From Corallococcus interemptor (GTDB lineage Bacteria > Myxococcota > Myxococcia > Myxococcales > Myxococcaceae): a DNA stretch of 64,000 bases. Numbering within the stretch: the stretch's first letter is position 1; the number at the start of each line of letters is the position of its first letter. This document shows, piece after piece, positions 51,670-59,589 of this stretch. The stretch lies in NCBI RefSeq assembly GCF_003668875.1, contig NZ_RAWM01000002.1, forward strand, positions 62,001-126,000. Direction: 5' to 3'. Made by a program: the position numbers and the translations under genes. The notes below the pieces were generated by a model that saw only the letters and a program-made list of their open reading frames with translations, was not told where the DNA came from and did no database searches.

Positions 51670-53129
51670 GCGACGGGCTTCTCGACGACGCAACGCTGGC
51701 GAAGGTCGAGGAGGTGCTCCAGAGCGCCTGCGGCCTGACGCTCGCGAGCAGCCTGCGTCGCTCGCTGGAGCCCGCGCTGTCCCGCGCGGCGCTCGCGCGC
51801 CACATGTCCGAGGCCGCCTTCCTGCGCCAGCTGCTCATCCGCGAGCCGACGGCCGTGGAGGCGTTCATCGAGCACGCCGTCATCGGCGAGACCTACTTCT
51901 TCCGCCACCCGGAGCACCTGCGCTCGCTGGCGTCGCGGGCCCGGCAGCACCAGGGCGGCCCCTTCCAGGTCTGGAGCGCGGGCTGCGCGAGCGGCGAGGA
52001 GCCCTACAGCATCGCCATGGCGCTGATGGCCGCGGGGCTGGGCAACGGCGGGCGCTTCCGCGTGCTGGCCACGGACGTGTCCGGCCGGGCGCTGCTGCGC
52101 GCGAAGGCGGCGGTGTACAGCCCCTGGTCGCTGCGGCGCATCGAGCCGGACCTGGAGAAGCGCTTCCTCGTGCCGCAGCCAGGTGCGCCGGGACAGGACG
52201 GGCAGCACGCGGTGGCCCCGGAGGTCGTGCGCACGGTGGACTTCCGCCGCCACAACCTGGCCACGGACGCGGTGCCGTCCATGGGCTTCCACGCCATCTT
52301 CTGCCGCAACGTCCTCATCTACTTCACGCCGGAGCTGGTGCGCGCGGTGCTGAGCCGGCTGGTGAGCGCGCTCGCGCCGGGCGGGCTGCTCTTCGTGTCG
52401 CCCGCGGAGGTGCCGCTCACCAACGGCATGGGCCTGGAGACGCTGGACGTGGAGGGCACCCCCGTCCTGCGCCTGCCCCTGGAGCCGTCGTGGGCCCTGG
52501 TGGAGAGCGCGTCCGCCGCCGCGCTCCGCCGGGAGACGCCGGTGCCGGGCAGCCTGCGGCTGGAGCCTCGCGCCGTGACGCCGGTGCCGGGCAGCCTGCG
52601 CGTGGAGCCCCGCCGTCCGCCGTCCGGCTCCATGCCGGCCTTCACGCCCCGGATGTCCCGGCCGGCTCCGGCCCCGGAGGCCCCTCGAGCCCCGGCTCCC
52701 ACGCCCGCCGCGCGCGCGGCCCAGGACGCGGGCCTGTTGACGCGGGCGCTGGAGGCGGCGCACGCGGGCCACTTCGAGGAGGCGGAGGCGCTGGCGCGCG
52801 AGGCGGCGCGGGCGCTGTCCCCGGAGGCCTACCTGCTCCTGGCGATGGTGGCCGAATCGCGGAACGATCTGGACGCGGCGGTGGAGGCGGTGCGCAAGGC
52901 GTTGTACCTGGAGCCGCAGCTGGCGCTGGGACATGCGACGCTGGTGGCGCTCTACAGCCGCCTGGACCGGCGCGAGGACGCGGAGCGCGCGCGGCAGAAC
53001 GCGCTCCGTGCGTTGGATGGATTGGATGACGAGCACCCGCTGCGAGGCGTGGAGATGATGACTGCGGGAGGCTTGCGGCAGGCGCTGGCCCCCCGCTCTT
53101 CGCAGATGGGCTGGCAGGGCGCGCGCTGA
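51666..53129 (+). CDS. cheR: CheR receptor methyltransferase with C-terminal TPR-like region
   Basis: 487 residues, GTG start. The N-terminal CheR helical domain and SAM-binding domain include GETYFFRHPE, SAGCASGEEPYS (SAM loop), ATDVSGRALLRAK and CRNVLIYF. Residues ~290-345 form a Pro/Arg-rich linker with a 14-residue repeat; residues ~350-450 are TPR-like helices (AHAGHFEEAEALAREAAR). This layout matches WspC-type CheR. It should methylate glutamates on the adjacent MCP. No CheB methylesterase is found in the cluster. Confidence 0.93.
   Translation: MSDGLLDDATLAKVEEVLQSACGLTLASSLRRSLEPALSRAALARHMSEAAFLRQLLIREPTAVEAFIEHAVIGETYFFRHPEHLRSLASRARQHQGGPFQVWSAGCASGEEPYSIAMALMAAGLGNGGRFRVLATDVSGRALLRAKAAVYSPWSLRRIEPDLEKRFLVPQPGAPGQDGQHAVAPEVVRTVDFRRHNLATDAVPSMGFHAIFCRNVLIYFTPELVRAVLSRLVSALAPGGLLFVSPAEVPLTNGMGLETLDVEGTPVLRLPLEPSWALVESASAAALRRETPVPGSLRLEPRAVTPVPGSLRVEPRRPPSGSMPAFTPRMSRPAPAPEAPRAPAPTPAARAAQDAGLLTRALEAAHAGHFEEAEALAREAARALSPEAYLLLAMVAESRNDLDAAVEAVRKALYLEPQLALGHATLVALYSRLDRREDAERARQNALRALDGLDDEHPLRGVEMMTAGGLRQALAPRSSQMGWQGAR
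52536..52600 (+). repeat. 42-bp direct repeat in the cheR linker
   Basis: ACGCCGGTGCCGGGCAGCC begins at 52536 and again at 52578; the copies match over 23 bases. The reading frame is preserved (14 codons) and encodes the TPVPGSLR unit twice. Confidence 0.7.
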
Positions 53130-53168
53130 AATGCTGGAGCGCGCCGGTACACGTGAGGTGGGGACAAC

Positions 53169-54776
53169 GTGGAAGCGAAAGGTTTGAAGGTGGCGTCGCC
53201 TGAAGGGTCGGCTTCGACCAGGCTCAGCCTGCGGACGAAGATCCTCGGGGGCACGGGCATCTTCGGCATCGTGCTGGTCGGCATCCTGACCGTCGCGTTC
53301 TGGATGCAGATGAGCGACAGCCTGCTGGATGAGCTCACCAAGCGCGCGCGCGCGGTGAGCATTGGCATGGCGTTCGCCGTGGCCCCGTCCGCGGCGTCGA
53401 GCGACGCGGCCATGCTCCAGGCGGGCACCGACGCCGCCCTCAAGAGCGTGGCGGACCTCGCGTACATCGTGATCCGCGACGCCAGCGGCAAGGTGCTGGC
53501 GCGCTCCGCGAGTGAGCACTTCACCACCGCCGCCGCCGTGGAGCCCGCGGACGGCGATGGGGTGGTGGACCGCCTGTTGACGGTGGGCACGCTGCCCGTG
53601 GTGGAGACGACGGCGCCCATCGTCTTCGGCACGCCGGGTGGAACGCTCAAGCGCGTGGGCACCGTGCAGCTGGCGCTGGACCGCGAGGCGCTGGCGGACT
53701 CGCTGTCCTCCAGCACCTGGCGCACGGCGGGCCTGGGCATCCTGGTGCTGGTGCTGGGCCTCTTGGCGGCGGCCGGCATGGCCAGCCTCTTCATCGTGCC
53801 GCTGGAGCGGCTGGCCCGCGCGGCGGTGGGCATCGCGGCGGGGGACCTGCGCCAGCAGATCGACACCACCGGCACGGACGAGATTGGCGAACTGGCGAGC
53901 AGCTTCGCCACCATGGCGGACGCGCTGGTGCACCTGCTGCACGACCTGCGCGGCGCGGCCACGGACCTGGAGCACGAGGCCGCGGGTGTGCTGGCCACGT
54001 CCACCCAGCAGTCCGCGATGGCGCACCAGCAGGCGTCCGCCATCAACGAGACGAGCACCACGGTGGCGGAGATCGCCCAGACCTCCAAGCAGGCCACGTC
54101 CTACGCGGACGCGGTCATCGCGCAGACGCAGAAGTCGGAGTCGCTCAGCACGCAGGGACAGAAGGTCGTCACCGAGAGCGTGGAGGGCATGGAGAAGCTG
54201 GGCGAGCAGGTGAAGGCCATTGCCCTGGCCATCACCGACCTGAACGAGCGCACGCTGCAGATCAGCGACATCATCGGTCAGGTGAAGGACGTGGCGGAGC
54301 AGTCCAACCTGCTGGCCCTCAACGCCTCCATCGAGGCGGCGAAGGCGGGCGAGCACGGACGCGGCTTCGCCGTGGTGGCCACGGAGATGCGCACGCTGGC
54401 GGAGCAGTCCCGCATGGCGGCGGACCAGGTGCGCGTGCTCCTGGGTGAGGTGCAGAAGGGCACCCGCGTGGCCGTGACGACGACGGACGAGGGCAGCCGG
54501 CGGGCGCAGGCGGCCATGGAGATGGCGCGCGCCGCGGGCTCCACCATCCTGGGACTTTCGGAGGTCATCCGCGAGTCTTCGGGGGCGGCGCGGCAGATTG
54601 CCGGCAACACGCGGCAGCAGACCATTGGCGTGGAGCAGATCGCCACGGCGATGGGCGAGCTGACGTCCGCCATGAGTGATTCAGTGGAGGGCACGCGGCG
54701 CATCGAGCAGGTGGCCGGCAACCTCTCCATCTTGTCGAAGCGCTTCTCTGAACTTGTAGGCAGGTACCAGCTATGA
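53169..54776 (+). CDS. mcp: Methyl-accepting chemotaxis protein
   Basis: 535 residues, GTG start. Two membrane segments (~25-46 and ~187-210) frame a periplasmic sensor domain of ~140 residues that looks cache-like (YIVIRDASGKVLARS). A HAMP domain (~210-262) and a cytoplasmic signalling hairpin follow; the tip EQSNLLALNASIEAAKAG is invariant. No C-terminal CheR-tethering pentapeptide. It is the only receptor in this operon. The cheY start overlaps its stop (ATGA). Confidence 0.95.
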   Translation: MEAKGLKVASPEGSASTRLSLRTKILGGTGIFGIVLVGILTVAFWMQMSDSLLDELTKRARAVSIGMAFAVAPSAASSDAAMLQAGTDAALKSVADLAYIVIRDASGKVLARSASEHFTTAAAVEPADGDGVVDRLLTVGTLPVVETTAPIVFGTPGGTLKRVGTVQLALDREALADSLSSSTWRTAGLGILVLVLGLLAAAGMASLFIVPLERLARAAVGIAAGDLRQQIDTTGTDEIGELASSFATMADALVHLLHDLRGAATDLEHEAAGVLATSTQQSAMAHQQASAINETSTTVAEIAQTSKQATSYADAVIAQTQKSESLSTQGQKVVTESVEGMEKLGEQVKAIALAITDLNERTLQISDIIGQVKDVAEQSNLLALNASIEAAKAGEHGRGFAVVATEMRTLAEQSRMAADQVRVLLGEVQKGTRVAVTTTDEGSRRAQAAMEMARAAGSTILGLSEVIRESSGAARQIAGNTRQQTIGVEQIATAMGELTSAMSDSVEGTRRIEQVAGNLSILSKRFSELVGRYQL

Positions 54777-55186
54777 ACAGCAACGTGACGGGTGGGGCAC
54801 GCAAGGCGGCGAAGGTGCTCATCGTGGAGGACACGAAGACCATCACCAACCTCCTGCAGGTCTACCTGATGGGGTGGGGGCTGGACTTCATGGACGCGCC
54901 CAACGGCGCGGTGGGACTGAAGCGGGCGCGTGAGCAGAAGCCGGACCTCATCATCTCCGACGTGCAGATGCCGGAGATGGACGGCTTCGCGCTGTGCGCG
55001 GCCATCCGGGGCGACCCGAAGCTGCACGACACGCCCTTCATGCTGCTCACGTCGCTGAAGGACGACGCGAGCCGGCAGAAGGGCAAGCTCGTGGGCGCGA
55101 GCGCGTTCCTCAACAAGCCGGTGTCCGTGGACGACCTGCGCTCCAAGGTGCGGGACATCCTCAAGCTGCCGGCCACGAAGTACTGA
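54773..55186 (+). CDS. cheY: Single-domain CheY-like response regulator
   Basis: 137 residues: only a receiver domain with IVED, Asp63 (IISDVQMPEMD), Thr in LLTSLKDD and Lys115 (LNKPVSV). An N-terminal ~12-residue basic extension is present. It probably receives phosphate from the operon's CheA and acts by protein contact. Coupled to the mcp by ATGA; 13 bases precede the second CheW gene. Confidence 0.93.
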   Translation: MNSNVTGGARKAAKVLIVEDTKTITNLLQVYLMGWGLDFMDAPNGAVGLKRAREQKPDLIISDVQMPEMDGFALCAAIRGDPKLHDTPFMLLTSLKDDASRQKGKLVGASAFLNKPVSVDDLRSKVRDILKLPATKY

Positions 55187-55199
55187 GCTCCGTCCGTCC

Positions 55200-55781
55200 A
55201 TGGCCAACGAAGAACGCAAGTTCCAACCCATCGACTTCGACGAGCTGAAGGCCTCGCTCGACGCGGCCCAGATGCTGCTTGAAGGCGCCACCGTGGTGAG
55301 CGCCCACAAGCGGCGCGAGGTGCTGCACCAGCGCGCGGTGGCGCTGGCGAACTCGCGCCATGAGACGCGCCAGGAGGTCGTCACGGTGCTCGCCTTCCAC
55401 GTGGGCGGCGAGCGCTACGCGGTGAAGATCGACGCGGTGGACCACGTGCTGGAGTCGCGCGGGATGTGCTCGCTGCCGGGGGCGCCGCGCCACGTGCTGG
55501 GGGCGCTGCTGTCGCGCTCGCGCATCGTGCCGGTGCTGGACCTGCGGCAGCTGTTGGGGCTGGAGGGCGGGGGCATGTCCGACCTGAGCAAGGTCGTGGT
55601 GGTGGAAGTGGAGGACGAGGCGTTCGGGCTGGCGGCGGAGGTCGTGGACGGACGGCTGGAGTTGCCGCGCGCGGAGCTGTCCCAGCCGCCGCCGGGCCCG
55701 TTCCTGCACCTGACACCGGACCGGCTCACGGTGCTGGACCTCACACAGCTGGGCAACCCGGCGGCCGCACGGCGCGGCTAG
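55200..55781 (+). CDS. cheW: Second CheW-like coupling protein
   Basis: 193 residues. The first ~60 residues are helical and unusual for CheW; the rest is a complete CheW domain (VLAFHVGGERYAVKIDAVDHV, RSRIVPVLDLRQLLG). Two CheWs with different N-termini suggest distinct array contacts, as WspB and WspD have. It sits between cheY and cheA. Confidence 0.92.
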   Translation: MANEERKFQPIDFDELKASLDAAQMLLEGATVVSAHKRREVLHQRAVALANSRHETRQEVVTVLAFHVGGERYAVKIDAVDHVLESRGMCSLPGAPRHVLGALLSRSRIVPVLDLRQLLGLEGGGMSDLSKVVVVEVEDEAFGLAAEVVDGRLELPRAELSQPPPGPFLHLTPDRLTVLDLTQLGNPAAARRG

Positions 55782-55796
55782 AGGGGACTGGGTTTC

Positions 55797-58334
55797 ATGG
55801 ATCCGCAGTTGCTGCGCAGCATCTGGCCGGTGTTCGCCGCGGAGACGCGCGAGCAGATTCAGGCCATCGGGTCGAAGGTGCTGGGGCTGGAGCAGCCCGC
55901 CAGCGCCCGCGACGCGGACCTGCTGCCGTCGCTCAAGCGCGTGGTGCACAGCCTCAAGGGCTCCGCGGCGAGCCTGGGGCTGGACGACATCGAACGCATC
56001 GTCCACGCCATCGAGGACGGGCTGTCCCACGTCGACGTGGACCAGCCCATCTCCCGCGGCGCCGTGGAGGCGATGCTCCGGGGCCTGTCCGCCATCGAGA
56101 ACGCCATCAACCGGGGTGACGCGGGCGAACAGCCCGTGGTGGACGGCGTGGCCTCGCTGCTCAAGGCCCTGGGCCACGAGGAGCCGGCCGCCTCCGGGGC
56201 CGACGACGCCGCGGGCTCCGGCCCGCTGGGCGAGGACGGGCTCAAGGCGCTGACGGCGCTGGAGGAGGCGCTGAGCACGCTGGTGTCCCCCAAGGTGGAG
56301 GACCGGGCGGGCGCGGTGCGCGCGGCGGTGGACCAGGCGCACGCCCTGCGCCAGGCCGCGGAGGCCGTCAACGCGGAGGCGGTGGCCGCGCTGGCGGAGG
56401 CCGCGGCGCTGGGCTTCACGCGCATGGAGGAGGGCGGCGACGCGGCGGGGCAGGCGGCGTCGGAGGTGGCGGGCGCGCTGGTGGACCTGCGCTCGGCGCT
56501 GAGCGTGGCGGAGGACGCGGGAGCGGCCCATGAGCCCGCGCCCGTGAAGCCCGTGCCGGCCGCTCCCACCGCGAAGCCCGCGGCCCGCGCGGTGGCGGCT
56601 CCGGAGGGCCGCGCCGGCTCGGTGGACCGCGCGGTGCGCGTGTCGGTGAAGACGCTGGATTCGCTGGCGCTCCAGGTGGAGCACCTGGTGTCGGGGCGGG
56701 CGCAGCAGGGGCGGCGGACGGAGGGCTTCCGCTCGCTGACGGATCAGGCGCACGAGGTGCTGCTGCACCTGGAGCGCGCCGCGTCCCAGCTGGCCATGTC
56801 CGGCGGAGGCTCCGCGCTGGAGCCGCTGCGCACGGGCGTGGGCCTGATGCGCATGATGCAGAAGCGCCTCCTGGAGCAGGCCAAGGAGTCGCACCGCGAC
56901 GGCGAGCAGCAGGCGCTGGTGGCGCAGGTCATCCGCGACGACCTGCGCGACCTGCGCATGGTGCCGGCCTCGCAGGTGCTGGAGCCGCTGCGGCGCACGG
57001 TGCGCGAGACGGCGTCCCGGCTGGGCAAGGAGGTGGCGCTGGAGCTGGGCGGCACCGACGTGCGGCTCGACCGGCGCATCGTGGACGCGCTGAAGGATCC
57101 GCTGGTGCACCTGGTGCGCAACGCCATCGACCACGGGCTGGAGATGCCCGCGGTGCGCAGGGCGGCGGGCAAGCAGGAGACGGGCCGGCTGGTGGTTCGG
57201 GTGGAGGCGCGGGGCACGCGCATTGGCGTCATCGTGGAGGATGACGGCGCGGGCCTGGACCCGGTGCGCGTGCGCGCGACGGCGGTGCGCCGGGGCCTGA
57301 TGAACCAGGAGGCGGCGGACAAGCTGTCGGACGCGCAGGCCGCGCGGCTCATCTTCCAGCCGGGCTTCTCCACGCGCGACGAGGTGACGTCCACGTCAGG
57401 CCGTGGCGTGGGCCTGGACGTGGTGCTGGCCACCGCGCAGCGGCTGCAGGGCAGCGTGGACGTGGAGTACACCCCGGGCAGGGGCACGCGCTTCATCGTG
57501 GACCTGCCGCTGACGCTGGCCGCGGCGCTGGGCCTGCTGGTGCGCACCGGCACCACCATCACCGCCATCCCCTCCGACACCGTGAAGCGCGTGCTGCGGC
57601 TGGACGCGGACGACGTGGGCACGGTGGCCGGGCGCGTGGTGGCGCGGCTGGACGGCGAGCAGCTGACGTTCCTGTCGCTGTCGGAGGCCATCGGGCTGCC
57701 GCGCATGCCGCTGGCGCTGGAGTCGGGCCGGCGGCAGACGGCGGTGCTGCTGTCCCTGGGTGAGGAGCGCGTGCTGTACGCCATCGACGAGGTGGTGGGG
57801 CAGCAGGAGCTGGTGGTGCGCTCGCTGGGCAAGCACCTGCGGGACGTCACGCACCTGGCGGGCGCGGCGGTGCTGGACGACGGCCGCGTGGTGCCGGTGC
57901 TCAACGCGCCGGAGCTGTTGCGCGCGGCCAAGCCGGACACGCGCGCGGCCTCGGGTGAATCCAAGCTGCCGCGCATCCTGGTCTGCGACGACTCGCTCAC
58001 CACGCGCTTCGCGATGAAGTCCCTGCTGGAGATCGCCGGCTACCCGGTGGTGACGGCGTCCGACGGCGAGGAGGCGTGGCAGGTGCTGGAGCGCGTGCAC
58101 TGCCACCTGGTGGTCAGCGACTGGCAGATGCCCCGGCTGGACGGCGTGGGCCTGGCCCGGCGCATCAAGGGCCACCCCATGTTCCGGCGCACGCCCATCA
58201 TCCTGGTCACGTCGCTGGACAGCAACGAGGACCGCGCGGCCGGCCTGGAGGCGGGCGCGGACGGCTACCTCGTCAAGCGCGAGGTGGAGCGCGGCAAGCT
58301 CCTGGAGCTCGTGCGTCAGCTGCTGCCGGGCTGA
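55797..58334 (+). CDS. cheA: CheA-type hybrid histidine kinase with C-terminal receiver
   Basis: 845 residues. HPT domain at the N-terminus with phosphorylated His51 (VVHSLKGSAASLG), an Ala/Glu-rich linker (~130-280), dimerisation and HATPase domains (N-box LVRNAIDHGLE with Asn442, VEDDGAGLD and TSGRGVGLDVV), a CheW-like regulatory domain (~575-710) and a receiver (722-842) with Asp775 (VSDWQMPRLDG). This WspE/FrzE-like layout can pass phosphate inside the protein. Shine-Dalgarno AGAGGGG. Last gene of the operon. Confidence 0.95.
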   Translation: MDPQLLRSIWPVFAAETREQIQAIGSKVLGLEQPASARDADLLPSLKRVVHSLKGSAASLGLDDIERIVHAIEDGLSHVDVDQPISRGAVEAMLRGLSAIENAINRGDAGEQPVVDGVASLLKALGHEEPAASGADDAAGSGPLGEDGLKALTALEEALSTLVSPKVEDRAGAVRAAVDQAHALRQAAEAVNAEAVAALAEAAALGFTRMEEGGDAAGQAASEVAGALVDLRSALSVAEDAGAAHEPAPVKPVPAAPTAKPAARAVAAPEGRAGSVDRAVRVSVKTLDSLALQVEHLVSGRAQQGRRTEGFRSLTDQAHEVLLHLERAASQLAMSGGGSALEPLRTGVGLMRMMQKRLLEQAKESHRDGEQQALVAQVIRDDLRDLRMVPASQVLEPLRRTVRETASRLGKEVALELGGTDVRLDRRIVDALKDPLVHLVRNAIDHGLEMPAVRRAAGKQETGRLVVRVEARGTRIGVIVEDDGAGLDPVRVRATAVRRGLMNQEAADKLSDAQAARLIFQPGFSTRDEVTSTSGRGVGLDVVLATAQRLQGSVDVEYTPGRGTRFIVDLPLTLAAALGLLVRTGTTITAIPSDTVKRVLRLDADDVGTVAGRVVARLDGEQLTFLSLSEAIGLPRMPLALESGRRQTAVLLSLGEERVLYAIDEVVGQQELVVRSLGKHLRDVTHLAGAAVLDDGRVVPVLNAPELLRAAKPDTRAASGESKLPRILVCDDSLTTRFAMKSLLEIAGYPVVTASDGEEAWQVLERVHCHLVVSDWQMPRLDGVGLARRIKGHPMFRRTPIILVTSLDSNEDRAAGLEAGADGYLVKREVERGKLLELVRQLLPG

Positions 58335-58364
58335 AGAAGCAGCGCCGGCTGGAGATGCCCGTCC

Positions 58365-59381
58365 CTACCGGTGGGCAGGGACGGGGAAGGCGTCATCCCC
58401 TGGCACCACCAGGGTGACCTCCAGCCGGGGCTCCACGGCCACGGCCAGCGTGCCTCCCAGGCGCCTCGCGAGCTGCCGGAGCACGGCCTCCGTGCGCGCC
58501 GTCAGGGCCGCGCCAGGGCACGCCCGGACGCGCAGCAGCCAGTGGGAGGCCTCCGGGGCCGGCCCCAGGTGGACGTCCACGGCCACGGCGCCCACGGTGC
58601 CCTTCGCCAGGGTGCGCGCCAAAAGCTCCCAGTCCGCCCGGGCGCCGCGCACCGGCACGGTCCGCTCGGCGGGCAGTGACAGGGTGGGGGCGGCGCGGCC
58701 CTGCCTGGGCGCGAAGGCGTGCGTCAGCACCGGGCGCAGGTCGTCCAGGCCCGGCGCGGGCGGCGACAGGCGCCGGTCGATGAGCTCCTTCTGATCCGCG
58801 GCGACCTTGGCGATCCGCTCCAGGTAGCGCTGCGCCTGCGCGCCCAGCGGTCCCCCGGTGCCCTTGATCATCATGTCCACGTAGCCCTTGATGACCATCA
58901 GGGGCGTGCGCAGGTCGTGCGCCGCGCGGGAGCGCCGCTTGTCCTGCATGGCGACGGTGCGCTCCAGGCGCAGCTTTTCTTCCAGCAGCCGGGCCTGCCG
59001 GGCGCCCTGGGCCACCTCGCGCGCATGCGCGGCGAGCAGCGCCGGAGCGAACGCGCTGAAGCGCGCCACCACGCTGCGCTGCGACGTCGTCAGCGGCGCG
59101 GGCCATACCTCCAAGATAGAGGGCCGCTTCGTGCCTTCCGCGCGACGGGCGGGGACGTTCCCCACCTTCATCACGCACACGCGTCCTTCATAGAGGGCCG
59201 CGCCGGTCGCTCCGGTCAGCCGCAAGGACGCCTTCAGGAGAGCCTCCAGGCCCGCGCGCGTTCCTCCGCGCAGCGCCTGCTCGGCCACCGCCGTCAGCGT
59301 CGTTTCCATCCTGGCATCGAGGTCGTCCTCGATGCGCCGCCCCATCCAAGCCCCAGCCCGCACGCGCCAAGGAATGGCCAT
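58365..59381 (-). CDS. Histidine kinase-like protein with degenerate ATP-binding domain
   Basis: 338 residues if started at the ATG at 59381 (a GTG at 59453 is an alternative). Residues ~25-120 resemble a GAF domain. A HisKA helix carries an intact phospho-acceptor His155 (SRAAHDLRTPLMVIKG). The following domain keeps the length and end of a HATPase (RRLGGTLAVAVEP) but lacks the N-box Asn (ELLARTLAKGTVG) and the G1/G2 glycines. It probably cannot bind ATP and may be a phosphotransfer or scaffold protein. Converges on cheA with 30 bases between stop codons. Confidence 0.82.
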   Translation of the reverse strand: MAIPWRVRAGAWMGRRIEDDLDARMETTLTAVAEQALRGGTRAGLEALLKASLRLTGATGAALYEGRVCVMKVGNVPARRAEGTKRPSILEVWPAPLTTSQRSVVARFSAFAPALLAAHAREVAQGARQARLLEEKLRLERTVAMQDKRRSRAAHDLRTPLMVIKGYVDMMIKGTGGPLGAQAQRYLERIAKVAADQKELIDRRLSPPAPGLDDLRPVLTHAFAPRQGRAAPTLSLPAERTVPVRGARADWELLARTLAKGTVGAVAVDVHLGPAPEASHWLLRVRACPGAALTARTEAVLRQLARRLGGTLAVAVEPRLEVTLVVPGDDAFPVPAHR

Positions 59382-59589
59382 GCCCGTCAAGAGGCGCAAC
59401 GGCTCCACCAGGGAGCACTTCCGTTCCGCACCCGGCAGCAATCCTTTACCCACGTGGATCAGGCCGGGCGGACATTTTTACCGAAGTCCGGGCAGGGGGC
59501 TCACGCCAAACCCTTGCTCTTGCTGGGAAAAGGTTTTGGCCAGCCGCTTGCTATCACCTGCCCACGTCAGGCTGGGCGGGAAGGGGCGG

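Noticed and set aside
51249-54356. Very long minus-strand open frame (over 1000 codons) opposite cheW, cheR and mcp
   Set aside because: It is antisense to three clear genes with catalytic motifs; in very GC-rich DNA the opposite strand often lacks stops. The translation is His/Arg-rich low-complexity sequence without a family signature.
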